Source of the DNA: Thermoanaerobacterales bacterium
Lineage (GTDB): Bacteria > Actinomycetota > Acidimicrobiia > Acidimicrobiales > JACDCH01
DNA length: 11,905 bases
Assembly (NCBI GenBank): GCA_017577565.1
Contig: PKRH01000108.1
Coordinates: forward strand, 1-11,905
Direction: 5' to 3'
Under the pieces are notes generated by a model. That model did no database searches. It had not been told where the DNA came from and saw only the letters and a list, made by a program, of their open reading frames with translations. A program made the position numbers and the translations under genes. Shown piece after piece: positions 6,942 through 11,905 of this stretch. Position 1 is the first letter of the stretch, and each line of letters opens with the position of its first letter.

Positions 6942-7060
6942 CCTGCTCTCCTCCTGGCACTCGTCCCGAGAGAAGACTGCGCGGCGCGCGCTTCGTGACG
7001 CGCTCCGGAGGGATTTCGCGGGCGTGGCTCGCCGGGCCGGCCACGGGGTACCGCGAGGGC

Positions 7061-7321
7061 ATGGTCGAACGCATCGACCGGGGCGCGCACCAGATCGCCT
7101 GGGCCGGCACGCGGGTCGGCACGGGGGACGCGATCCCCGGGGCCGGGGCCTGGGAGCTGGTCGACCACCAGGGCTGCGAGGGCGAGGGCCGGCTGCAGGC
7201 CATGGCCGGGGGCGCCACGGCGCCGCGGTGCCCGGTCTGCGGGGCGGACGTCCGGTGGCAGCTCACCCACCTGGCGCCCACGGTGGCCGCCGACCACCGG
7301 GGCGTCGGCCGGCTCCCGTGA
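7061..7321 (+). CDS. Small single-knuckle CPxCG protein (86 aa)
   Basis: The 86-residue product has an N-terminal TRVGTGDAIPGAGAWELVDH segment and a C-terminal RCPVCGADVRWQL segment. The layout (P-x-x-G-x-[WY], a His/Cys-containing stretch, then CPxCG and a strand) recalls small YjzC-like or zinc-knuckle proteins common in actinobacteria. Only one CxxC pair (C57, C60) is present, with an isolated C39, so any zinc site would need C39, histidines or a partner chain. The assignment is tentative. No membrane helix is seen. Start ATG 7061 has TACCGC six bases upstream (leaderless-like); GAGG lies too close to act as a normal Shine-Dalgarno. Third positions are almost all G or C. Confidence 0.6.
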   Translation: MVERIDRGAHQIAWAGTRVGTGDAIPGAGAWELVDHQGCEGEGRLQAMAGGATAPRCPVCGADVRWQLTHLAPTVAADHRGVGRLP

Positions 7322-7376
7322 CCGGCGCCCGGCATCCGGCCGGGTGGGGCGACGCCCGGGCGGGTAGCCCCCACCC

Positions 7377-7430
7377 ATGACTGCACCAGACGACCAGGAC
7401 CGGCCGGGGGGCGACCGTGGGGACGCCTGA
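7377..7430 (+). other. 17-codon ORF overlapping the next gene's start; possible displaced true N-terminus
   Basis: ATG 7377 follows TAGCCC by six bases, the same geometry as leaderless starts nearby. It reads MTAPDDQDRPGGDRGDA and stops at TGA 7428-7430, overlapping GTG 7417 of the next ORF. A run of six G at 7406-7411 lies between the two starts. Removing one G would join the two frames into one protein. It may be a leader ORF, a sequencing indel, or chance. Confidence 0.35.
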
Positions 7431-8124
7431 GGTCTTCCGCTCCGGCCACACGCCGGCCGACCCCAACCACGCCGCCGCCGTGGCCGACGGCACGCCGCCG
7501 GCGCCGCGCGGCAGCGGCCCGGGACCGGTGCCACCGGAGAACCGCCCCGGCCACCACGCCGGGAAGGACCAGGACAAGCCCACGCGACGGCCGCCGACGC
7601 CACGGTCGGCCCGCGGGCGGGGGACGGGACGGCGCCGCCGGGCCGAGGAGCGGTCGGCCACCGCGGCCCGGCCCGCGGCCGGGACGGCGGGGAGCTCCTC
7701 CGAGGAGCACCCGACGACGTTCGCCTTCGCCTTCGACGACGCCCGGATGCGGCTGGCCGCCCGGGTCGCCGGCGTCACGCCGGACACCAGCGGGGTCGAG
7801 GTCCGCGGCGGGCGGTTGACCGTCCGCTTCGGCCGCTGGTCGCTGAGAACGCCGGTGGCCAACGTGGCGGGCACGACCCGCACCGGCCCCTACGAGTGGT
7901 GGAAGGTCGCCGGGCCGCCGCACCTCTCGCTCGCCGACCGGGGCGTCACCTTCGCCACGACGACGGAGGGCGGCCTCTGCATCCGGTTCCACGAGCCGGT
8001 GCCGGCGATCATGCCGACCGGCCTGATCCGCCACCCCGCGGCCACCGTGACCGTCGCCGACCCCGACGGGCTGGCCGCGGCCCTGGCGGCGGCCCGGGAC
8101 GCGGCGGCCGCGGCGACGGGCTGA
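7417..8124 (+). CDS. Conserved-looking hypothetical protein with long disordered N-terminus (235 aa)
   Basis: Residues ~97-235 form a compact soluble domain: TFAFAFDDARMRLAARVAGV, VEVRGGRLTVRFGRWSLRTP, the TGPYEWWKVAGPPHLSL core, RGVTFATTTEGGLCIRF, then a TGLIRHPAATVTVADPD tail. This resembles a widespread actinobacterial protein of unknown function. The first ~95 residues are low complexity: a His/Pro-rich piece (FRSGHTPADPNH, GPVPPENRPGHHAGKDQDKP) followed by an Arg/Ala-rich linker. No usable ATG/GTG lies between codon ~38 and codon ~111, so the domain must be reached from an upstream start. GTG 7417 has a G-rich upstream tract but no clean Shine-Dalgarno. The N-terminal His/Pro piece may once have been a separate small gene. 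It converges with the membrane-protein gene after 70 nt. Confidence 0.7.
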   Translation: MGTPEVFRSGHTPADPNHAAAVADGTPPAPRGSGPGPVPPENRPGHHAGKDQDKPTRRPPTPRSARGRGTGRRRRAEERSATAARPAAGTAGSSSEEHPTTFAFAFDDARMRLAARVAGVTPDTSGVEVRGGRLTVRFGRWSLRTPVANVAGTTRTGPYEWWKVAGPPHLSLADRGVTFATTTEGGLCIRFHEPVPAIMPTGLIRHPAATVTVADPDGLAAALAAARDAAAAATG

Positions 8125-8194
8125 GCGACCGGCGCCCGCGTCGACCGCCCGCCCGGGGCCCGAGCGACGGACCCGGTGGCCCGGGCGCGGGTCC

Positions 8195-8665
8195 TCAGCC
8201 CGTCTCGGGCCGCCCGCGGTCGTCGGTGCGGGCGTCGCGGGGGCTCGTCCCCACCGACGGGCCGTCGACGTCGCGGGTCTCGCCCTCGAGCTCGGGCTCG
8301 CGGCCGCCGAGGTAGACCATCATGGCCGCCGCCCCCGCCAGGGCGCCGCAGAGCGCGGCGATCAGCAGGCGCCAGCCGAGCGCCAGCCCGGCCCAGCCCA
8401 CGAGACCCAGGGGCAGGAACAGCAGCGCCCCGATCACCGCGCCGGCGACGAGCCCGGTGATCCCGCCCTTCACCTGGGCGTCGGTCAGCACGCCCAGGCC
8501 GCCCCAGGCCCGGGCCATCTCGTCCTGCTGCTCGCGGCGGAGCGTCCGGCGGTCCCGCCGGGTCGCGGCGCGCCCGCGGGCGAACGTGCGCTCGCCGGCC
8601 GGCGGGGCCGTGCGCTCGTCCACCGCGTGCTCCGCACGGGCCAGCCACGTCGGTCGTCGGGTCAT
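8195..8665 (-). CDS. Two-helix membrane protein, unrecognised (156 aa)
   Basis: ATG 8665 is preceded by GGAGGTGA, a near-perfect Shine-Dalgarno, which fixes the start despite the frame staying open further upstream. Residues 1-55 are polar and strongly basic (RGRAATRRDRRTLRREQQ). Two helices follow: roughly 69-91 (GITGLVAGAVIGALLFLPLG) and 99-119 (LLIAALCGALAGAAAMMVY). The last ~35 residues are acidic and then polar (REPELEGETRDVDG), likely disordered. The glycine-rich helix packing recalls small Gly-zipper membrane proteins, but I do not recognise a family. It is divergent from the 77-aa acidic gene with 103 nt between them. Confidence 0.8.
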   Translation of the reverse strand: MTRRPTWLARAEHAVDERTAPPAGERTFARGRAATRRDRRTLRREQQDEMARAWGGLGVLTDAQVKGGITGLVAGAVIGALLFLPLGLVGWAGLALGWRLLIAALCGALAGAAAMMVYLGGREPELEGETRDVDGPSVGTSPRDARTDDRGRPETG

Positions 8666-8768
8666 GCGATCACCTCCGGTCCGGTGCTTCCCGGTCCCGG
8701 CCGGCCCAACCCGGCGGGCGACGAGGGCGCAGATGTGTGGGCGCGCCGCCACGGGGAAGCCGACGCCC

Positions 8769-9002
8769 ATGAGCGAAGAGGACCGCCGCCAGGCGCAGCG
8801 CAACGAGCACGGTGAGATCGTCGAACCGCCCGACAGCACGGTCGACGACTGGTTGGGCCAGCAGGTGTCGGCCGACGAGGAGGTGGTCGACGAGCTGCTC
8901 GAGGAGACGGGCGGCGACGTCGAGGAGGCCGAGCGCCGCTTCGGCGAGCGGTCGCACGAGGACCGCCCGGACCGCCTCCCCACCGAGCAGCGGCGCCGCT
9001 GA
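8769..9002 (+). CDS. Small acidic hypothetical protein (77 aa)
   Basis: The 77-residue product begins MSEEDRRQAQRNEHGEIVEP and continues PPDSTVDDWLGQQVSADEE, then VVDELLEETGGDVEEAERRF. The TVDDWLGQ and LLEETGGDxxEAERRF pieces resemble a small actinobacterial protein family of unknown role. The middle is probably helical and the ends charged and disordered. ATG 8769 has GGGGAAG nine bases upstream as a moderate ribosome binding site. It is probably monocistronic: it diverges from the 156-aa membrane protein, and an 11-bp hairpin follows 14 nt after the stop. Confidence 0.7.
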   Translation: MSEEDRRQAQRNEHGEIVEPPDSTVDDWLGQQVSADEEVVDELLEETGGDVEEAERRFGERSHEDRPDRLPTEQRRR

Positions 9003-9015
9003 CCCGACGGGTCGC

Positions 9016-9063
9016 CCCGGCGCCCCGCCGCCCGGACCCCCCGGCCGGTGGTGGGGCGCCGGG
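9016..9063 (+). terminator. 11-bp hairpin downstream of the 77-aa gene
   Basis: CCCGGCGCCCC (9016-9026) pairs perfectly with GGGGCGCCGGG (9053-9063) around a 26-nt loop that can fold further through CCGG pairs. It begins 14 nt after the stop codon. No T-tract follows, so it would be a GC-only terminator or a processing stem. Confidence 0.45.
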
Positions 9064-9155
9064 ACCTCGCCGCCGCGGCCGCACCCCACCGGCGCCCGCC
9101 GCCGGCGGGCCGCCCGGCGCGCATGGCGAGCGGCCCCAGGGGGTAGGCGGTCGGC

Positions 9156-9353
9156 GTGATGGAGGAGGACGGCGGACTCACCCGTTGGGAGCGCACGATG
9201 CTGGAGCTCGTCGAGGCCGGCCTCGAGCGCGACGACCCGGTGTTCGTCCAGCGCTTCACCGACCGGTCGCGCTCGCTGGGCGCCGGCGCCCACCCCTCGT
9301 CGCCGCGCGACGTCATCGCCCGCTGGCTGCGGCGCCGCCACGACGAGGCCTGA
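9156..9353 (+). CDS. Short DUF3040-like protein (65 aa)
   Basis: The 65-residue product contains LTRWERTMLELVEAGLERDDPVFVQRF, which matches the N-terminal helix pattern of actinobacterial DUF3040 proteins (LSxxErxxLexiExxLxxxDPxF). Typical DUF3040 members continue into two membrane helices. Here the C-terminus is instead a polar, Arg-rich segment (DVIARWLRRRHDEA), so only the cytosolic N-terminal part is represented. Start is GTG 9156 or the adjacent ATG 9159. No Shine-Dalgarno fits, but TAGGCG lies six bases before GTG 9156. It converges with the repeat-containing acidic gene; a 7-bp hairpin lies between them. Confidence 0.6.
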   Translation: MMEEDGGLTRWERTMLELVEAGLERDDPVFVQRFTDRSRSLGAGAHPSSPRDVIARWLRRRHDEA

Positions 9354-9408
9354 CCGCCGGTCTCGCGGCACCCGGGCGCGCGCCATCGGGCCCGGCGGGA
9401 CCGCCGAG

Positions 9409-9426
9409 CGGCGGCTCACGCCGCCG
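9409..9426. terminator. Hairpin between convergent genes
   Basis: CGGCGGC-TCAC-GCCGCCG is a perfect 7-bp stem with a 4-nt loop in the 93-nt gap between convergent genes ending at 9353 and 9447. It could serve both directions. No T-tract is present. Confidence 0.45.
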
Positions 9427-9446
9427 GCGTCACCGGGGGCGGGAGG

Positions 9447-9710
9447 TCAGACGATGTCCTCGTCGTCGTCGTAGGGCACCTCGAGGGACTGCTCCCAGGC
9501 GTCGGCCTCCGGCACCTCGGGATCGCGGGGCAGCGCGACGACGCGGGAGCCGGGCGCGACCTCCTCGGCCTGCTCCAGGGCGTCGGCCTCGGGCACCTCG
9601 GGATCGCCGCTGAGCTCGTCGACGAGGGGCTCCGGGACCACCGGCTCGTCCTCCTCGCCCGGGTCGACCTCGAGGGAACGTCGCTGTGCGGGGTCGCGGG
9701 GTGTGACCAT
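9447..9710 (-). CDS. Acidic protein with a duplicated 27-residue unit (87 aa)
   Basis: ATG 9710 follows GGAGG six bases upstream, a good Shine-Dalgarno. The 87-residue protein is very acidic and has no membrane or catalytic signature. DPEVPEADALEQ at residues 36-47 recurs as DPEVPEADAWEQ at 63-74, exactly 27 residues later. RRSLEV near residue 13 and EQSLEV near residue 76 are also alike. The EVPEADALEQ motif is familiar from small actinobacterial proteins of unknown function that usually, as I recall, end in an acidic tail, as here (PYDDDEDIV). The repeats suggest a short linear motif for partner binding. Transcription may start from a TAGCCT element about 80 nt upstream. It lies downstream of the dehydrogenase on the same strand, 161 nt away. 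Confidence 0.72.
   Translation of the reverse strand: MVTPRDPAQRRSLEVDPGEEDEPVVPEPLVDELSGDPEVPEADALEQAEEVAPGSRVVALPRDPEVPEADAWEQSLEVPYDDDEDIV
9489..9607 (-). repeat. Two 38-nt direct repeats inside the acidic gene
   Basis: Bases 9489-9526 and 9570-9607 match at 35 of 38 positions, offset by 81 nt (27 codons). They encode the two EVPEADA-x-EQ motifs. The high DNA identity suggests a recent in-frame duplication or ongoing homogenisation. Confidence 0.8.
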
Positions 9711-9787
9711 TCCTGCCTCCGTCTCGGGCTCACGGTCGCGCCGGCCCCGGCGAGTGCCGAGGTCGGGCGGCGGCGATCGGTCCCCCC

Positions 9788-9793
9788 AGGCTA
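9788..9793 (-). promoter_or_regulatory. Candidate -10 (TAGCCT) for the acidic repeat gene
   Basis: TAGCCT on the minus strand is the only TA-containing hexamer of this type in the 161-nt gap between the dehydrogenase stop and the acidic gene. It would leave a leader of roughly 70 nt. No clear -35 is seen. The rest of the gap (9711-9871) holds no gene that I can support. Confidence 0.35.
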
Positions 9794-9871
9794 GGGACAG
9801 ACGGGGCGGTCCGCGCCCGCCGCCGCCCCGAACCACCCGGGGGATCGTGGTCGACCACCCGCGCCGGGCGG

Positions 9872-11056
9872 TCAGGGCGTGAGGACCACCTTGATCGCCC
9901 CGTCCTCCTTGGCCTGGAACATGGCGTAGGCGCGGGGCGCCTCCTCCAACGGCAGCCGGTGGGTGACGAAGTCCGACAGCCCCAGCGGGTCGTCGTCCCG
10001 CTCGAGGACCGGGAGGATCTCGGGCACCCACCGCCGCACGTGGGCCTGGCCCAGCCGGACCTGCACGCCCTTGTCGAACAGCTCCAGCATGGGGATGGGG
10101 TCGGCGGCGCCGCCGTAGACGCCGACGATCGACAGCGTGCCGCCCCGCCGGACCGCGTCGATGGCGGTGCGCAGGGCGGCGAGCCGGTCGACGCCCGCCC
10201 GCATGGCGAGCGCGGCGCCGACCGAGCGGGGCAGCACCGACGCCGCCCGCTGCATCGCGGCCGCGACCGGGGCGCCGTGGGCCTCCATCCCGACCGCGTC
10301 GATCACGGCGTCCGGCCCGCGCCCGCCGGTCAGGGCCCGGAGCGCCTCGGGGACGTCGTCGACCTGACCGGCGTCGACCGTCTCGACGCCGTGGCGCTGG
10401 GCCATGCCCAGCCGCTCGGGCACGAGGTCGACGCCGAGCACCTTCTCGATCCCCCGGTGCCGGGCGACACGGCACGCCATCTGGCCGATGGGGCCGAGAC
10501 CGATCACGGCCAGCGAGCCGCCGGGGGGCACGTCCGCGTACGCCACCGCCTGCCAGGCCGTGGGCAGCACGTCGGACAGGAAGAGGTAGCGGTCGTCGGG
10601 CGGCCCCTCGGGCACCTTGACCGGGCCGAAGTGGGCCTGGGGCACGCGCACGAGGTCGGCCTGGCCGCCCGGCACGTGCCCGTACAGCTTCGTGTAGCCG
10701 AACAGCGCCGCCCCCTTGCGGTGCTCCCGGACCTGGGTCGTCTCGCACTGCGCGTAGAGCTGCAGGTCGCACATGTGGCAGCGACCGCAGGAGATGTTGA
10801 ACGGGACGACGACGCGGTCGCCGGGCGCGATCTGCTCGACCTCGGACCCGACGGCGACGACCCGGCCCATCACCTCGTGGCCGAGGACGTCGCCCGGCTC
10901 CATGAACGGTGCGAGCGGCCGGTAGAGGTGGAGGTCCGAGCCGCAGATCGCGGTCGAGGTGACCTCGACGATGGCGTCGGTGGGCTCCTCGATGCGGGGG
11001 TCGGGCAGCGCCTCCACCCGGACGTCCTCGAAGCCCTGCCACGTCACTGCTCGCAC
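9872..11056 (-). CDS. Zinc-dependent alcohol dehydrogenase, formaldehyde-dehydrogenase-like
   Basis: A 394-residue medium-chain dehydrogenase. Catalytic zinc ligands C38 (ICGSDLHLY), H60 (LGHE) and D162 (LSDVLPTAW) match the Cys-His-Asp set of glutathione-independent formaldehyde dehydrogenases. The structural zinc lobe is complete: C90, C93, C96 and C104 in CGRCHMC then C. The Rossmann motif GLGPIG is at 186-191, and D210 ends the second strand (LGVD), favouring NAD over NADP. RVRE-type core sequences such as CETTQVREH and KGAALFGYTKLYG are characteristic of this branch. Start GTG 11056 has AGGAGG four bases upstream. It oxidises an alcohol, or formaldehyde as its hydrate; the exact substrate is open. 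It is divergent from the anchored surface protein gene. Confidence 0.92.
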   Translation of the reverse strand: MRAVTWQGFEDVRVEALPDPRIEEPTDAIVEVTSTAICGSDLHLYRPLAPFMEPGDVLGHEVMGRVVAVGSEVEQIAPGDRVVVPFNISCGRCHMCDLQLYAQCETTQVREHRKGAALFGYTKLYGHVPGGQADLVRVPQAHFGPVKVPEGPPDDRYLFLSDVLPTAWQAVAYADVPPGGSLAVIGLGPIGQMACRVARHRGIEKVLGVDLVPERLGMAQRHGVETVDAGQVDDVPEALRALTGGRGPDAVIDAVGMEAHGAPVAAAMQRAASVLPRSVGAALAMRAGVDRLAALRTAIDAVRRGGTLSIVGVYGGAADPIPMLELFDKGVQVRLGQAHVRRWVPEILPVLERDDDPLGLSDFVTHRLPLEEAPRAYAMFQAKEDGAIKVVLTP

Positions 11057-11097
11057 GGTGCCTCCTCGGGTCGGGGGCCGGCGGGACCCGGCAGGCC

Positions 11098-11126
11098 AGG
11101 CATGCCCGCCACCCGCCGTGGCCAAA
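11098..11126 (-). promoter_or_regulatory. Candidate promoter of the dehydrogenase
   Basis: On the minus strand TTTGGC (11126-11121) is followed after exactly 17 nt by ATGCCT (11103-11098), with the start codon about 40 nt further on. TTTGGC also occurs upstream of the ferritin-like operon within CGTTTGGC. The -10 is imperfect. Confidence 0.3.
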
Positions 11127-11130
11127 CGGC

Positions 11131-11163
11131 GGCGCGGGACCGGCGAGGCGCCGGTCCCGCGCC
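11131..11163. promoter_or_regulatory. Perfect 15-bp hairpin in the divergent intergenic region
   Basis: GGCGCGGGACCGGCG (11131-11145) pairs perfectly with CGCCGGTCCCGCGCC (11149-11163) around an AGG loop. It lies between two divergent starts, 75 nt upstream of the dehydrogenase and 138 nt upstream of the surface protein gene. A terminator is not expected there. It may be an operator, an insulating terminator or a leader structure. Confidence 0.5.
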
Positions 11164-11214
11164 CGCGAGCTGCTACACGAGGTGCGGGGGTCGCCACGAG
11201 GAGCGTCCGGCCGA

Positions 11215-11220
11215 TAGCCT
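11215..11220 (+). promoter_or_regulatory. Candidate -10 (TAGCCT) for the anchored surface protein gene
   Basis: GATAGCCT lies upstream of the 11301 start. It would place transcription start near 11227, giving a ~75-nt leader. The in-frame GTG at 11226 is a tempting leaderless start, but the segment 11226-11300 has many A/T third positions and does not look coded. Confidence 0.4.
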
Positions 11221-11300
11221 CGTCGGTGGTGGCGGGCACCTTCCGGGCACGTCGTCCGGTTCGGAGCCACCATGTCGACGACACACCACCGGGTGACCCC

Positions 11301-11903
11301 GTGACCGCGGTCGTCCGGGTCACCATCGCCATCCTCCTGTGGACGGTCGCCTTCGTCGGCGCCGACCTGCAGGCGCCCGACACCGACCGCGCGCGCCGTG
11401 ACGTCACCGTCGACGCCGTCGTCACCGGCCCCGGCCCCGGGGAGGAGGAGGCGACGCAGGCGGCACGGGTGACGAACCCGCTGCCCGTCCCCGTCCAGCT
11501 GCGGGCCGAGGCCGCGGTCGTCCGGGCCGCCGGCGCGCGCTGCCCGTCGGCCCTCGTGGCCCACGTCGCCCCCGCCCGGCGCGCCCAGGTCCCGGCCGGG
11601 GGGACGGCCGCCGTCGAGGTCGAGATCCGCACGACGACCCGGGCACCGGCGTCCTGCCGGGCCGCGACCTGGCCGGTCGAGCTGCCGGCGACCGCCCTGC
11701 CGCCCCTGACCGGGACCTCCGAGCCCGAGGGCGGCCCGCCCCTCGCCGTCTACGCCGCCGTCGCGCTCGGGCTGGGCCTCCTCGTCGGCGGCCTGCTGCT
11801 GGTCGGCGGGCGCCGAGCCCGCCCCCCGACGCCGGCGCCGCGCCCGACCGGCGACACCCGTCCCGCTCCGGCGCCCCGGCCCCGCGACCGGGCCGGCCGC
11901 TGA
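11301..11903 (+). CDS. Exported, membrane-anchored beta-sandwich-like protein (200 aa)
   Basis: The 200-residue product starts at GTG 11301 with a hydrophobic N-terminal segment (VVRVTIAILLWTVAFVGADL) acting as a signal peptide or anchor. Residues ~34-130 look like an all-beta extracellular domain: ARVTNPLPVPVQLRAEA, then C81 (ARCPSAL), PAGGTAAVEVEIR, and C119 (PASCRAATWPVEL). The N-P-x-P-V and PAGGTA-V pattern with two cysteines recalls Ig-like domains with one disulfide in actinobacterial surface proteins. A second helix, about 148-170 (LAVYAAVALGLGLLVGGLLL), is followed by a Pro/Arg-rich cytoplasmic-type tail ending at TGA 11901-11903. A weak GGGTGA precedes the start. No function can be assigned. 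In-frame GTG 11226 is rejected because of poor third-position GC. Confidence 0.65.
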   Translation: MTAVVRVTIAILLWTVAFVGADLQAPDTDRARRDVTVDAVVTGPGPGEEEATQAARVTNPLPVPVQLRAEAAVVRAAGARCPSALVAHVAPARRAQVPAGGTAAVEVEIRTTTRAPASCRAATWPVELPATALPPLTGTSEPEGGPPLAVYAAVALGLGLLVGGLLLVGGRRARPPTPAPRPTGDTRPAPAPRPRDRAGR

Positions 11904-11905
11904 CC

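Noticed and set aside
5075..7603. Very long minus-strand open frame (842 codons) across the DisA_N-like and neighbouring genes
   Set aside because: Composition is Arg/Gly/Pro shadow-like, with no domain; it overlaps several well-supported genes. Long open antisense frames are expected at this GC content.
8125..8194. Possible terminator between the convergent genes ending at 8124 and 8195
   Set aside because: Only a split 6-bp CGCCCG/CGGGCG pairing is visible; too weak at this GC content to call.
11226..11300. Leaderless GTG start at 11226 for the last gene
   Set aside because: TAGCCT spacing fits, but about 8 of 26 codons in this stretch end in A or T, unlike every real gene here, so it is more likely a 5' leader.
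9447..11564. 705-codon minus-strand frame spanning the dehydrogenase region
   Set aside because: Only its last 87 codons, from ATG 9710 with a Shine-Dalgarno, look real. The rest is a shifted frame of the dehydrogenase.
1..11905. Defence island, mobile element or CRISPR content
   Set aside because: No transposase, integrase, nuclease, toxin-antitoxin, spaced repeats or composition break was seen. The DisA_N-like protein alone does not make a defence system.

Overview
The window is extremely GC-rich DNA with near-saturated G/C at third codon positions. Leaderless-type starts, small actinobacterial-type hypothetical genes and a Tat/lipoprotein amidohydrolase all point to a high-GC actinobacterium. 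An Acidimicrobiia-like lineage is my best guess from protein flavour, but no rRNA or marker gene confirms it. I see no tRNA, rRNA, CRISPR array, insertion sequence or integrase. This looks like ordinary chromosomal sequence with many small lineage-specific genes.

Layout. 1-1656 (+): 3' part of a LigD-type phosphoesterase-polymerase protein whose polymerase motifs look degenerate. 1696-3204 (+): secreted or anchored amidohydrolase with an internal Tat/lipobox signal. 5195-3224 (-): two ferritin-like genes, probably one operon, converging on the amidohydrolase with a 19-nt gap. 5333-6328 (+): DisA_N (diadenylate-cyclase-like) nucleotide-binding protein, divergent from the ferritin pair. 6657-6358 (-): DUF167/YggU protein. 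6941-6691 (-): a possible 30-codon leader ORF overlapping a small two-helix membrane protein. 7061-7321 (+): small CPxCG protein. 7417-8124 (+): conserved actinobacterial-type hypothetical with a long disordered N-terminus. 8665-8195 (-): two-helix membrane protein. 8769-9002 (+): small acidic protein. 9156-9353 (+): short DUF3040-like protein. 9710-9447 (-): acidic protein with a duplicated 27-residue unit. 11056-9872 (-): zinc alcohol/formaldehyde dehydrogenase. 11301-11903 (+): exported single-domain protein with a C-terminal membrane anchor.

There is no obvious single pathway. The ferritin-like pair, the zinc dehydrogenase and the NHEJ-like protein could all fit stress or damage handling, but that is inference. 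Two modes of initiation are visible. Genes at 3919, 5195, 8665, 9710 and 11056 (all minus strand) have clear Shine-Dalgarno sequences. Genes at 5333/5336, 6657, 7061 and 9156 instead have a TA-hexamer 5-6 nt before the start codon, as expected for leaderless mRNAs. I found no convincing new multi-gene system. The best leads are the degenerate polymerase domain, the DisA_N-like protein with an altered DGA motif, the coupled leader ORF, and a perfect 15-bp hairpin in the dehydrogenase upstream region.
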